From the NCBI GenBank assembly GCA_050117315.1, contig JASFMY010000019.1, positions 3,967 through 67,966 of the forward strand: a stretch of DNA of 64,000 bases, read 5' to 3'. Every line of letters begins with the position of its first letter. Positions within the stretch are counted from its first letter, which is position 1. This stretch comes from JANQIV01 sp050117315 (GTDB lineage: Bacteria; Bacteroidota; Ignavibacteria; Ignavibacteriales; Melioribacteraceae). The position numbers were made by a program, and so were the translations under genes. The notes below the pieces were generated by a model. The model did not search any database. It worked only from the letters and a program-made list of their open reading frames with translations, and had not been told where the DNA came from. Of this stretch, positions 17,310-26,820 are shown piece after piece.

Positions 17310-19136
17310 TTATTTAATTATCAAAAGTGTTCCTTTAGCTGTACCTACTTCGGATTCAACAGTCCAGAAATAAATTCCCGGCGCTGTTCTTTGTCTTGCA
17401 TTTGAAAGCTGATTCCAAACTTCTTCCCCGGAAGATTGATTATTATGGTCAAGAGTTCTAACCAATTCCCCGCTGCTTGTATAAATCCTTATTGTACATA
17501 CTGCCGGAAGGTTTGTCCAAACTATTGAATCCTCCTGCCCGCTAACCGGGAAACCTGAAACGTTTTTAAAAGGGTTTGGGAATACTGTTACATCCAGTGT
17601 ACTTTCGGAAGGTGATCTTGTCGCATAAACTGCATCTTCATTCCGGTTTGTGAACCAGCTTTCCGTTCCGTTACTATCTACACTTGTTACAGTATAATAA
17701 TAACCCGCGCCAAGACTGATGTCTTCATCTTCATAAACCCAGCGATTTATATCTTCGTCGTAATACCGGGTAACATCCGTACTTCTGGAAGGCCTTATTA
17801 CTTTTAATTGTTCATAAGGACCGATAAAAGATTTTGAGCTTCGATATACTCTATATTCCTTAAAGTTATTTTTGTTTTCGATAGGATCGATCCAGCTTTC
17901 CTCAACCAGTTCCCAGGTAATAGAGATTGATTGATTTTCAGGTACTGCAATAATTTCAATATCCGGTGACGGCGGCGGTACCTCCGTAAGAGCGTAATTA
18001 TTTTCAAACAGGTTCTTAGCATTTGTTATAGTATTCTTCAACATATCTTCACCTTGCGAAAGTGATGACATAGCATCTACACCTTCAAGAGCCTCTTCGA
18101 GCGAAATGCCGTCTACAGCTTCTACTAAAACAATCTTAACGCTTTCACCCGGGCTTAATGTATAAGCTCCAACAGTCATAAGCATAAAGGGTGTTAAATG
18201 TTCCTCCTCACTTGCTTGAAGCGATTTGTCTTCACCGTTTAAGATTTTATAAAGATTCGCAATCGTGTTGCTTTGATTTGTAAAATACCGTTCATTGTTC
18301 AGCAATTGCGCATATAAAACGTTGGAGGGCTGATCTGAATTATCGTCTACCGGATCATTATACAGTAATGCATATCCGGCATACCCCGGAGTTCTAAGCT
18401 CATCCGCATCATCCCAATAGTTACCTACGTCGTACGGTAAGCTGTAGTTTGGTGTATCGTCCCAGGCATATAACAGTTTTAGATATTCGTCATACCTTAC
18501 ATATTCATCTGCGCGGTTAAAATCATCTCCCCATCCGTTATGAACAACATAATCCTGGTAACTGGGTCTTATTAAATACGGGAATCCAATATAAACATCG
18601 GAAAGTGTACTGCTGTTTTCATTTGTAAAAGTATATTCCATAAGAATGAAGTTGTTAACATCACTAAAACTCCAGACCCGGCTTACTCTTTTAACGGAAA
18701 TATTTTCGGTTGTGGTCCACTGTGCAGTAATTTTTTGTTCGGCTTCGGCAGGATCATACCCGGCATCTTCAATAAAATTTTCTTCGACCTCTAATTCTTG
18801 AAAATTGCCTTGGTCAACAAAAGAAAAAGGGCCATTTTCAATAAAGAAAATTGAGCCGTCTTGATTTTTACCGCCTATCCAGATTCCGGCGCCGTAGTTA
18901 TAAGAACGTTGATCATCTTTTGCCAACACCGTGGGGCCGCCCGGCCAGTCCATACTGGGATAATATTCGAATCTATCCGTCGGATCGGACGCGCCGATCG
19001 TACCGTCATCTTTCATAGTTTCCCACAATTCGCCCCGGTTATGAATTTCAAATTTAGCACTTCTGGTTTGACCAAAAGCAACACCGGATTGTATAACACA
19101 AATGACTAATAAAATTGATTTACACTTTTTTAACAT
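17310..19136 (-). CDS. T9SS sorting-domain secreted protein with fibronectin-like repeats
   Basis: About 608 residues from an ATG at 19136, chosen because it gives a clean signal peptide (MLKKCKSILLVICVIQSGVAFGQ) and is preceded by GGGTAG. A longer frame reaches back into the receptor gene and is not used. Mature residues contain a beta-rich N-terminal region with many WGDDFNR/YAWDDT-like acidic loops and a fibronectin-III-like segment (PPPSPDIEIIAVPENQSISITWELVEESW, shown here as ends only: PPPSPDIEII...SITW). The tail is a T9SS sorting domain (VFPNPFKN ... GTLLIIK). It follows the TonB-dependent receptor by 19 bp, the place usually taken by a SusD lipoprotein, but it shows no SusD features. 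Confidence 0.78.
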   Translation of the reverse strand: MLKKCKSILLVICVIQSGVAFGQTRSAKFEIHNRGELWETMKDDGTIGASDPTDRFEYYPSMDWPGGPTVLAKDDQRSYNYGAGIWIGGKNQDGSIFFIENGPFSFVDQGNFQELEVEENFIEDAGYDPAEAEQKITAQWTTTENISVKRVSRVWSFSDVNNFILMEYTFTNENSSTLSDVYIGFPYLIRPSYQDYVVHNGWGDDFNRADEYVRYDEYLKLLYAWDDTPNYSLPYDVGNYWDDADELRTPGYAGYALLYNDPVDDNSDQPSNVLYAQLLNNERYFTNQSNTIANLYKILNGEDKSLQASEEEHLTPFMLMTVGAYTLSPGESVKIVLVEAVDGISLEEALEGVDAMSSLSQGEDMLKNTITNAKNLFENNYALTEVPPPSPDIEIIAVPENQSISITWELVEESWIDPIENKNNFKEYRVYRSSKSFIGPYEQLKVIRPSRSTDVTRYYDEDINRWVYEDEDISLGAGYYYTVTSVDSNGTESWFTNRNEDAVYATRSPSESTLDVTVFPNPFKNVSGFPVSGQEDSIVWTNLPAVCTIRIYTSSGELVRTLDHNNQSSGEEVWNQLSNARQRTAPGIYFWTVESEVGTAKGTLLIIK

Positions 19137-19155
19137 ATTTCTACCCGATAAAAAT

Positions 19156-22143
19156 TTAGAATGTGTATTTAACACCGAAATAATACCTTCTATTTTCGTA
19201 ATAAGTTTGCCAGCCGATATCATAACCGGAGCCATCTACTTCCGTTATAGTCCCATCCTCCACATAATTTTGCGTGGCATCGATGTCATATACTGCATCA
19301 CCGTAAGATCTAAGGTTTTTAGTATTTAAAAGATTTGCGACCTGCATAAAAAATGATAACGTATGCGTGTCGAATAAAGGGAACCTTTTTTCTACTAACA
19401 GATCAACTGTTTGAATCGGAGGATAACGGTGGTTGTTATAAGTATCCGGCGGATCCTCGGCTGTTTTGTATGTAAATGCCTGCCCGCTAATAAAACTATA
19501 TAATAGGCTTGCACTTGTTCCCTCCAATATTTTGTTTATAAAGTTATTTGTTTCAACTTCAGGGTAAGTTAGGAATAAGTTTGCCCGTAAAATATGCGGA
19601 CGGGAATAACTTTTTTCAATCGCTATTCTCTTGTTTACATCCCCATCCCATTTATATGTTTCGTTTCCTTCGCCGTCTATGTTTACAACGGCAGGCGTAG
19701 CTCTTCCTTGCGTAGCACGTGAAAAGCTGTAATTAGCATCCAAAACAATATACCTGCTGAATAATGTTTTGAATGTAATTTCAAATCCCCTAGAATCCCC
19801 ATAATCACCGGAAATAAAGGTTTGATAAGAAACATTTATAGTAGTTTCTTCATTAATCGGATCGTATCCGTAAACATGGTGATCGAATAAACCTATACGT
19901 TCCTGTGTTTGGTCATAAACGTCTTTATAGAAAGCAGTAACTTCAAGAACTCCGATGTTTTCAAAATTTTGTTTAAAACCGGCTTCAAACTGAATTGTTT
20001 TTTCCGGTTCGAGGGCTTTTAACGTATAGGCCGTAACTCTTTCGGGATCACCTTTAGTTGAATTAATATGTCTTTCTTCCCTTCCTTCTTCCTCGGCTAA
20101 TGCTCTTTCTTCAATTATACTTGTTACTAAATATGTCGGCCTGTAGTATGAAAACTCAAACATTTGATCAAGCGGGGGAACTTGATAAAAGTGCCCGTAA
20201 TTAAAATGTATCATTGTATTTTCAGAAAATGGGAACGAAACACCGAAACGGGGACTTACCATATGATAAGTTTTTGCAGGTGTCCGCGCTTTATCCAATA
20301 CGTTATCGAACGAATATTTAACATTCCCATGTGAATCAACCTGGTCACCGTCCGTATCAAGGTCCGGATCAAAATCCGGGTTTACCGCAAGGTTATATAA
20401 GTTGGTTTCTTCAAACCAATCGTAATTCGGATTAAACATATCGTAGCGAACACCAAAATTTAATATCATTGTTTCAAATTCCATTTTATCCTGGACATAA
20501 AAAGCAAATTGAATCGGATGATATTCTTCCATTAAACCCCTATTAATCCAATAATCTTTATTATCCGTAGAGGAAATCAGACGGTAATTTTCTTTCTCAT
20601 TAAAGGTATTATATCTAAATTCTATACCGCTTTTTATTAAATTGTTTTTGTCGAACTGCCAATTGACGTTGGATATAAAGGAGATATCGCCGGTTATAGT
20701 ATTGTTATATAAAGAGGGTGTATATGCGTCGAAAGGTTCGTCTTCATAACCGTCGTATCGATGAAAACCCCAGACAGTAGGATCATCGCTTTCACCCACT
20801 CTAAAATATTCGCTCGGCCTTTCATCAAACTCGGACCAATATGTGCTTAGTTTAAATTCGTAAAAGATTTTATCACTCGGGGCATAATTATAGTTTAGAA
20901 CTCCGCCATATGTATAAACATCAAAAATGGAACCCCATCCTCTATAGTACTTTGCCTGGTTTGTAAAGTCGCCGTTTTCCTGTAATGTAGAATGTGCTTG
21001 ATGATTATAAAATGCCGTTAATTTCCATTTAATTTTTTCACGATTCTGAGTAAGGTTGAGATAAAGATTCGAGAAATCTCTTGTATCTCTCGGTCTAGGT
21101 AAAGTATAAGCCTGCTGCTTATATGAACCGGAAACAAAAAAACGGACAGGATTACCATCCCAATTTAAGAGCGGGCCGCTTAAACTGAACTTTATATCGT
21201 GATCCGGAATATCAGTATAATCATATATTTGAGATTTCTTTTCATCGGTCCACCAATTGGGGTCTAATGTACCGTCTTCCAGCGTATGATCAAGAAATTC
21301 CTTTTGAGTATTTTGGTCATATAAATAATTACCGAAATGATGCTTACCTGCAAATCCGTAAATATACTCAATGGAGCCGTGTAAATCTTCTTTACCTTCC
21401 TTTGTAACAACACTTACAATACCGGATTGGGCATTACCGTATTCCGCGTTATACCCGCCCGTCATAATTTGAATTTCTTCAACGGTATTCATGTTGATAT
21501 TCGTAAATGAGCCGCCCCAATCTGCCCGGCCTAATATTAAATTAGATATTCTTGCCCCGTCCAAATACCAGACTACCTGATCTTGACTACCGCCCCTAAT
21601 AGAGTAACGTGGTTCACCCTTTCCGGCAGATCCTAATCCGCCTTGAACGGGAATAGGGCTAAAGAAAACTCCAGTCTGCACAAGCAGACCTTCTTTGGCA
21701 TTTCGCGTGGGCAGTCTTTGCAATTGTGAAATACCCAGGTTCTGCACACTTGCGGTAACGTCTTTCTGAATCACAGGCTTATCTGCAGTAACAACAACTT
21801 CTCCGTCAATTGCAATAGTCGTTTCCGTCATTTCAATTTCAACCGATGTCGTGAGGTCGGTCATTACTTTTACGTCTGTCACAATTACTTCGTGGTAGCC
21901 TATCATTGTTGCTCTTAAAGAATAGGTACCGGGTGTTATTCCGATGATAATAAAATCGCCTTCAAGGTCAACAGCCGCTCCTAACTGGGTTCCCAAAATA
22001 ATAATGTTTACTCCGGGCAGCGGCAGGCCTGTACTGCTGTCAATTACTTTCCCTTTAATTTTTCCCGTAACACCCGCGTTCAACTCAACGGACATTAAGA
22101 ATATAATTGCCAGTTCCAAGTAAATTAAAAGTATTCGTTTCAA
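19156..22143 (-). CDS. TonB-dependent receptor with carboxypeptidase-like N-terminal domain
   Basis: About 995 residues from a TTG start at 22143, chosen because GGAGGA lies just upstream and the product begins with a good signal peptide (MKRILLIYLELAIIFLM...LNA). The alternative GTG at 22173 adds ten residues. Domains: a CarboxypepD_reg-like/CNA-B beta-sandwich (GKVIDSSTGLPLPGVNI, to residue ~110), a plug with YSIRGGSQDQVVWYLDG and GGYNAEYGNAQSG, then a 22-strand barrel ending in RRYYFGVKYTF. It imports glycan fragments across the outer membrane using TonB energy. No SusD partner is encoded next to it. It is co-directional with the ABC permeases. Confidence 0.92.
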   Translation of the reverse strand: MKRILLIYLELAIIFLMSVELNAGVTGKIKGKVIDSSTGLPLPGVNIIILGTQLGAAVDLEGDFIIIGITPGTYSLRATMIGYHEVIVTDVKVMTDLTTSVEIEMTETTIAIDGEVVVTADKPVIQKDVTASVQNLGISQLQRLPTRNAKEGLLVQTGVFFSPIPVQGGLGSAGKGEPRYSIRGGSQDQVVWYLDGARISNLILGRADWGGSFTNINMNTVEEIQIMTGGYNAEYGNAQSGIVSVVTKEGKEDLHGSIEYIYGFAGKHHFGNYLYDQNTQKEFLDHTLEDGTLDPNWWTDEKKSQIYDYTDIPDHDIKFSLSGPLLNWDGNPVRFFVSGSYKQQAYTLPRPRDTRDFSNLYLNLTQNREKIKWKLTAFYNHQAHSTLQENGDFTNQAKYYRGWGSIFDVYTYGGVLNYNYAPSDKIFYEFKLSTYWSEFDERPSEYFRVGESDDPTVWGFHRYDGYEDEPFDAYTPSLYNNTITGDISFISNVNWQFDKNNLIKSGIEFRYNTFNEKENYRLISSTDNKDYWINRGLMEEYHPIQFAFYVQDKMEFETMILNFGVRYDMFNPNYDWFEETNLYNLAVNPDFDPDLDTDGDQVDSHGNVKYSFDNVLDKARTPAKTYHMVSPRFGVSFPFSENTMIHFNYGHFYQVPPLDQMFEFSYYRPTYLVTSIIEERALAEEEGREERHINSTKGDPERVTAYTLKALEPEKTIQFEAGFKQNFENIGVLEVTAFYKDVYDQTQERIGLFDHHVYGYDPINEETTINVSYQTFISGDYGDSRGFEITFKTLFSRYIVLDANYSFSRATQGRATPAVVNIDGEGNETYKWDGDVNKRIAIEKSYSRPHILRANLFLTYPEVETNNFINKILEGTSASLLYSFISGQAFTYKTAEDPPDTYNNHRYPPIQTVDLLVEKRFPLFDTHTLSFFMQVANLLNTKNLRSYGDAVYDIDATQNYVEDGTITEVDGSGYDIGWQTYYENRRYYFGVKYTF

Positions 22144-22169
22144 AAATCCTCCGTACTTATAATAATAGC

Positions 22170-23000
22170 TCACTCCTTAATACCGCTCATCATAAAACCC
22201 CTGATAAAATATTTCTGGAACAGGAAAAACAAAATGATTATCGGCAGCATCATTAGTATTGAAGCCGCCATCAGCAAAGCCCATTCCGGCTGCTGCTGGC
22301 CTGCAAACTGCGCCAAGCCTAATGCAAGAGTACCTTTTGCTTTATCGGACAAATAAATGAGCGGTCCGAGGAAATCATTCCAAACAAATAAAAATGTTAA
22401 AATTGCAACTGTGGCAATTGCAGGTTTTGTAAGGGGCATAACTATTGTTGCATAAATGCGAAACTCCGAACAACCGTCTATGCGGGCGGCATCTATCAAA
22501 CTTTTGGGAATAGAAAGAAAAAATTGTCTCATCAAAAATATGTTAAAAGCTCCTCCCCCGAAGAAAGCAGGAATCGTAAGAGGTTTAAGACTGTTCAACC
22601 ACCCGATCTCTTTGAAGATTACGAATACGGGGATCATTATTACCTGGGTCGGGAGAAGCATTGTGCCGAGAACTATATAAAAAAGTTTATCCCTTCCGGG
22701 CCATTGCAAAAATGTAAATGCATATGCAACAATTGAGCTGGAAAGTACAATACCGATTATATTTACTATAGATATGATAATCGAATTCTGCATGTAACTC
22801 AGGAACGGCATCCGCTCAAATATTTTAGCGTAGTTGCTCCAATCAAATTCCCCCGGTAAAAAATTTGAACTGAATACTTGCGATTCAGGCTTCAACGAAG
22901 TTGTTATAATCCATAAAAACGGTATTATAAAGAAGATTGCCGCTATAACCAGCAATGCAAAAACCACGATAGACTTCGTATTTATCTTCTTATTCTTCAT
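22170..23000 (-). CDS. Carbohydrate ABC transporter permease, MalG family
   Basis: 276 residues with six predicted membrane helices. The EAA loop, the cytoplasmic contact to the ATPase, reads IDAARIDGCSEFRIYATIVMPLTKPA near residues 185-210. The first helix (IVVFALLVIAAIFFIIPFLW) and LKPESQVF match CUT1 sugar permeases. It pairs with the permease at 23004 and the binding protein at 23905. The gene starts three bases after the upstream permease stop. It carries oligosaccharides or glycerol-phosphate-like substrates in relatives; here a mannose-containing oligosaccharide is inferred from context. Confidence 0.93.
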   Translation of the reverse strand: MKNKKINTKSIVVFALLVIAAIFFIIPFLWIITTSLKPESQVFSSNFLPGEFDWSNYAKIFERMPFLSYMQNSIIISIVNIIGIVLSSSIVAYAFTFLQWPGRDKLFYIVLGTMLLPTQVIMIPVFVIFKEIGWLNSLKPLTIPAFFGGGAFNIFLMRQFFLSIPKSLIDAARIDGCSEFRIYATIVMPLTKPAIATVAILTFLFVWNDFLGPLIYLSDKAKGTLALGLAQFAGQQQPEWALLMAASILMMLPIIILFFLFQKYFIRGFMMSGIKE

Positions 23001-23003
23001 CAG

Positions 23004-23903
23004 TTATTCACCGGCATAATGAACCCATTTTTTACTCGCCTTAAACTGCACAAAGGTTATAACGAGAGCGATTATAAATAAAATCCACGCAAGGGCAGAT
23101 GCATAGCCCATTTCAAAATCATCAAATGCTTTGTTATAAAGGTAAAGGTTATAGAAAAGGGTTGAGTTTAACGGACCGCCTTTTGTCATAACGTAAGCTT
23201 CAACAAAAACCTGCAAAGCAAAAACCGCTTCTATTATTGTCCAGAGAAAAATTACAGGGGACAATGAAGGAATAGTTACATTCCTAAATTTCGCCCACCA
23301 TCCTCCGCCGTCAATTTCAACAGCTTCGTATAATTGGTTGGGTACACTTTGAAGAGCGGCTAAAAATACCAGCATCCTACCCCCGCCGATTGACCAGATG
23401 CTCATCAATATTATTGCCGGTTTCGACCAGTCCGGGTCTATCAGCCATAAAGGACTTTGTATACCGAAATAGCCCAATATTGTATTGAGTAAACCGTATT
23501 CGGGATTAAGGAGCCACATCCACAGGACGGACAGTATAACGCCGCTTATAATAGACGGCATGAAATAAACCGTCCGAAAAAATTTAATCCCTTTAACAGA
23601 ATTGTTTACGAGAACCGCAAGCAGAAGTGAACCGATAATAACCAGCGGGGTACGCAGTAACAAATAGTATAAAGTATTCCAGATTGAGAGCCAGAAATAA
23701 TTGTCGTTCAAAAGGAGCTCTTCGTAGTTTCTAAAACCAATGTACTGCGGGATGCGCAAAACATCGTACTGGCATAAGCTGTAGTATAACGACATTATAA
23801 TGGGGTATAAACCGAAAATCAAAAAACCTATTACCCAGGGTGACACAAAAACGTAACCCCAGAAAGACTGTTTATTAATAATATTTTTTATCGTAGCCAT
23901 CAT
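23004..23903 (-). CDS. Sugar ABC transporter permease, MalF/UgpA family
   Basis: About 299 residues from the ATG at 23903, one base beyond the stop of the binding-protein gene; a longer frame overlapping that gene (to 23939) is not supported. Six membrane helices are predicted. The EAA motif YEAVEIDGGGWWAKFRNVTIPSLSP is visible near residue 200. It forms a heterodimeric channel with the MalG-type subunit that follows it. Family and order (binding protein, MalF-type, MalG-type) are those of CUT1 importers. Confidence 0.93.
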   Translation of the reverse strand: MMATIKNIINKQSFWGYVFVSPWVIGFLIFGLYPIIMSLYYSLCQYDVLRIPQYIGFRNYEELLLNDNYFWLSIWNTLYYLLLRTPLVIIGSLLLAVLVNNSVKGIKFFRTVYFMPSIISGVILSVLWMWLLNPEYGLLNTILGYFGIQSPLWLIDPDWSKPAIILMSIWSIGGGRMLVFLAALQSVPNQLYEAVEIDGGGWWAKFRNVTIPSLSPVIFLWTIIEAVFALQVFVEAYVMTKGGPLNSTLFYNLYLYNKAFDDFEMGYASALAWILFIIALVITFVQFKASKKWVHYAGE

Positions 23904-23904
23904 G

Positions 23905-25236
23905 TTAAAACTGTTCAAACGGTAACTTTTGCTGCACATAGGTATCGTATTCTACTGCCCGGCTTAAGCTTGATTGTATTGTTTTTTCCGCCTGTGCCAA
24001 AGCTTCGTAGGGTGTTTGAATTTTATAAAGCGCTCTTTCTCTTGCCTGCGAATATTCTCTCCAGAAAACGTCGTGAACCAGCGGCAATATTACTTTTGAT
24101 TCCGTGCTTCGCATTTGTTTATCGAATACGGACATTGCAAAATGCTGCTTCAAAAACGATGAGTCCGTAGCGGCATAAACATTGGTGGGAAAAAGAGATT
24201 GTTCATTTACAAAAGTTTCATTTAATTGAATTTCTTTGCTTACGGCAAATTTTAAAAAATCCCATGCGGCTTGTTTCTCTTTTGCCCCGCGGGGAATTGC
24301 ATACCACCAAGTGCCGGTTGATGATTTGGTATCCGTTCCTTCAAAAGCCGGTATTTCTACAACACCGTAATCCAGACCCGGGTTGTAAACTTTAATTAAG
24401 TCAATAAAAGTATTGTCTATAATCATCATTGCAACTTTTTCGGCAATAAACCCGTGTTGATTACCAAAACCGAAACCACCCACAAACTTGTTTATTTTTT
24501 CCACGGGAATGTTATTCAGCAGATTTATTTCTTCCTCGAAGGATTTAATAATTTTGGGATCTGTGAGATTAACTTTGCTGCCGTCATGGTTTTTATATAC
24601 GGCGCCCAATTCTAAAGACATAATAAACGAAGTTTCAAGATTACCGTAATTAGGTATAAAACCGATTTGCTTTAGATCGCCGTCTTCTTCTATTGTTAGT
24701 TTCTTGGAATATTCTTTTAATTCATGCCATGTTTTCGGCGGGTTGTCCGGATCCAGGCCGGCTTTTTTAAATAATGACTTATTATAAAACAACGCAAAAG
24801 AAGCTGTGTAAGCAGGAAGCGCAAACACATGGTTATTATATTTCATCTCCCGCCAAAGGGACGGATAAAATTGCGTCGAGTCAAAATTATCTTTTTTAAT
24901 TGCATTATCCAGTGAGACCAACGCCATCCGGGAAGCCCATTTAGGCACTGTGGATGCAAGCATTACAGCATCAGGGGGATTCTCGCTTAAAATTGAAGTG
25001 AGGACTTTCTTTTCATGTTCGTTCCACGGGATCGGGGTTGCTTCAACAAAAACAGTATCCTGGGATTTGTTAAACATTTTTACAGCGTAGGGAACATCGT
25101 CTTTTTTCCCGGCTACATGCCAAAATTTAATACGTTTTTTCCCGCCGGTTTCTTTTTCATTTCCCGGGAGTACCAGGATTATAAAAGCAGTTATAATAAG
25201 CAACGCAGATATAATATTTTTAAGTTTGTTCCCCAT
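23905..25236 (-). CDS. Extracellular sugar-binding protein of the ABC importer
   Basis: 443 residues. An N-terminal hydrophobic segment (IISALLIITAFIILVLPG) is a signal peptide or membrane anchor; there is no lipobox cysteine. The family-1 solute-binding fold follows: IKFWHVAGKKDD, then the hinge segment FALPAYTASFALFYNKSLFKKAGL and the C-terminal GTWWYAIPRGAKEKQAAWDFLKFA. It captures an oligosaccharide in the periplasm after TonB-dependent uptake and hands it to the permease pair. It is the first gene after the GntR regulator, 18 bp downstream. Confidence 0.9.
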   Translation of the reverse strand: MGNKLKNIISALLIITAFIILVLPGNEKETGGKKRIKFWHVAGKKDDVPYAVKMFNKSQDTVFVEATPIPWNEHEKKVLTSILSENPPDAVMLASTVPKWASRMALVSLDNAIKKDNFDSTQFYPSLWREMKYNNHVFALPAYTASFALFYNKSLFKKAGLDPDNPPKTWHELKEYSKKLTIEEDGDLKQIGFIPNYGNLETSFIMSLELGAVYKNHDGSKVNLTDPKIIKSFEEEINLLNNIPVEKINKFVGGFGFGNQHGFIAEKVAMMIIDNTFIDLIKVYNPGLDYGVVEIPAFEGTDTKSSTGTWWYAIPRGAKEKQAAWDFLKFAVSKEIQLNETFVNEQSLFPTNVYAATDSSFLKQHFAMSVFDKQMRSTESKVILPLVHDVFWREYSQARERALYKIQTPYEALAQAEKTIQSSLSRAVEYDTYVQQKLPFEQF

Positions 25237-25254
25237 TTAATTATTCAGCCTTTC

Positions 25255-25998
25255 TTACTGACCCCGTTGAATTTCTATGGAATAAGTAAAATCATCCGCG
25301 TTGTAATAACCCACGTTGTATTCTATAGGTCTATTACCGGGATCAAAAACAAACCTTTTGCGGAAAAGTACCGGATCACCTTCTTTTATCATTAATTTAC
25401 CGGCAATATATTTATCGGCAATAATAGCTTTGATCTCTTCGCGTGATGTTGAAGCTACCGTATGACATTCAGTCTCAAGCAAATGGTAAAGAGGCTGCGA
25501 AAAATCTTCGTTACCTGTTAGTCCGACACGGGGATGAAAATATGAAATAAAATACACGATGGGACCTTTATCGGCTCCTCGCAGTCTTTTCAGTCTTAAA
25601 ATTTCTTTTTCTTCCTTGATATTAAAAAACTCTTTCAGCTCATCTTCAGGTTTTACCCATTCGGTATTTATTTCATAGTTTTTAACAACAATTCCCTGCT
25701 TGTTCATTTCATGTGTAAAACTGAGCCAATGATCAAGCCTGGTAACAACTCTTTTTTTGTTGGATACTTTAGTACCTACACCTTTCTTACGTTCAATCAA
25801 ACCTTCAATAACAAGCTGGTTTGTGGCCTGCCTTATTGTGTTGCGGGATACCCCGAGCCTTTTAGCCAGGTCAACTTCGTTTGGAAGAAATTTTCCGTTC
25901 TTGTAATCAGGCTGTTCAATAAGATCACGTAATAATTTCTCTACCTGGGCATAAAGAGGAAGTGCACTATTGTGGTCAATTTGGTTGAAATTTTCCAT
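25255..25998 (-). CDS. GntR-family (HutC subfamily) transcriptional repressor
   Basis: 247 residues. Residues about 12-78 are the winged helix-turn-helix (YAQVEKLLRDLI ... LAKRLGVSRNTIRQATNQLVIEGLIERKKGVGTKV). Residues about 85-240 are a UTRA ligand-binding domain of the HutC type (RLRGADKGPIVYFISYFHP, YNVGYYNADDFTYSIEI). Such proteins repress sugar loci and leave DNA when a phosphosugar binds. It is the promoter-proximal gene of the long minus-strand locus, which suggests autoregulation through the repeated AT-rich boxes at 26020-26100. Confidence 0.92.
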   Translation of the reverse strand: MENFNQIDHNSALPLYAQVEKLLRDLIEQPDYKNGKFLPNEVDLAKRLGVSRNTIRQATNQLVIEGLIERKKGVGTKVSNKKRVVTRLDHWLSFTHEMNKQGIVVKNYEINTEWVKPEDELKEFFNIKEEKEILRLKRLRGADKGPIVYFISYFHPRVGLTGNEDFSQPLYHLLETECHTVASTSREEIKAIIADKYIAGKLMIKEGDPVLFRKRFVFDPGNRPIEYNVGYYNADDFTYSIEIQRGQ

Positions 25999-26019
25999 TT
26001 TTATCCATAAAGTTAATTT

Positions 26020-26100
26020 TTATGTTCATATGTCCATACATACTAACATAAAATTAACTTATTAAGATAGCTGAGTCAAGTTAATTTTTAGGTACATATT
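26020..26100. promoter_or_regulatory. Candidate GntR operator: three copies of an AAGTTAATTTTTA box
   Basis: The box AAGTTAATTTTTATGTTCAT is at 26020-26039, an inverted copy AACATAAAATTAACTT at 26045-26060, and a third direct copy AAGTTAATTTTTAGGTACAT at 26078-26097. The first two form a palindrome around TATGTCCATACATA, itself an inverted repeat. Minus-strand TTGACT (forward 26074-26079) could be part of a promoter reading into the GntR gene. GntR/HutC repressors bind such palindromes, so this is the most likely control point of the glycan locus. The binding itself is inferred. Confidence 0.6.
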
Positions 26101-26366
26101 TGTTTTTCCAAAAATTGGTTAAAATTGACTTCCCTGTAGTACAAAATCTATTGTGGTAGGATTAAATCATTTATTGGAGACTACGGTTTTTTCTAAATTC
26201 ACCCCAGAATATGCAAAAGGAGATCAAAAAAGTGACTGAGTAGTTATATTAGGATAATTTAAAAGAAAAAAGGAAATAAGCAGAATGATTAACTTGCCGA
26301 TTGCTTAAGGTATGATGAGACACTAAAGGAAATATTCGGCTGGCAGAGAATGCCGTCTCAGAGTAC
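26101..26366. other. Intergenic stretch with no recognised gene
   Basis: Between the GntR control region and the toxin/antitoxin remnant I see no convincing coding frame, RNA or long repeat on either strand. The sequence is AT-rich with short disrupted frames. It may hold the lost 3' flank of the MNT-HEPN cassette. Confidence 0.5.
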
Positions 26367-26735
26367 TTACGCAGATTTTTCGGAAAGTTCAGCCAGTCTC
26401 AAGTTCTTCTTTGGTGATTGTGTAGTCTTCGTCGTATCGTGCGTCAATGTATGTTTTGCGAAGAAGATTAAATCTGTGCCGCTCTTGTCAGTGCCTTGAG
26501 GAAATATTTCTACTAATTTTGAATCGAGCCAACTCTTTTCTCATCATTGATTTAAGAGTTCTTTTTTTTACGGATGTCGACTGTTTCTCCGGTAATAATA
26601 AGGAAATCATTAGTCACTATCAGGATTATAGTCTTTTCTTGCACAGGAGCCAAAAAGAAGAATTTTGCAGTCAGGTAAAAGTCTGCTTGCAGTTTTCCTT
26701 ATAATTGATAATGAATCTGAATTGTTATTAATCAT
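26367..26735 (-). pseudogene. Frameshifted MNT-HEPN fusion (nucleotidyltransferase plus HEPN toxin-like domain)
   Basis: Read from the ATG at 26735, the first frame gives LLFGSCARKDYNPDSD, the GSxAR...SDxD signature of minimal nucleotidyltransferases. A shift then continues the motif as NDFLIITGETVD. Another shift gives KLVEIFPQGTD, and a further one FNLLRKTYIDARYDEDYTI followed by TKEELE, the hallmark of HEPN-domain proteins. A last shift reads LAELSEKSA and stops at 26367. At least three frame changes and two in-frame stops are present over only 123 codons, so the gene is dead. MNT and HEPN domains usually form an antitoxin/toxin pair; here they are fused head to tail. Confidence 0.75.
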
Positions 26736-26820
26736 TTTGTCTGTTTGTTATCTAAAATCAAAAAAACTCAAAATTTTGAAAAATATCAGATATGGCGACT
26801 TTATTGCTTGTAACGGTAAA

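Noticed and set aside
17310..19136. SusD-like lipoprotein after the TonB receptor
   Set aside because: No lipobox, no tetratricopeptide-like helices; it is beta-rich and ends in a T9SS sorting domain.
5575..25236. Many plus-strand frames of 60-130 residues opposite the glycan genes
   Set aside because: They are antisense to long genes with clear domains and show no motifs or ribosome sites.
26447..26704. Plus-strand frame of 85 residues
   Set aside because: It is the complement of the decayed MNT-HEPN gene, whose protein motifs are clear on the minus strand.
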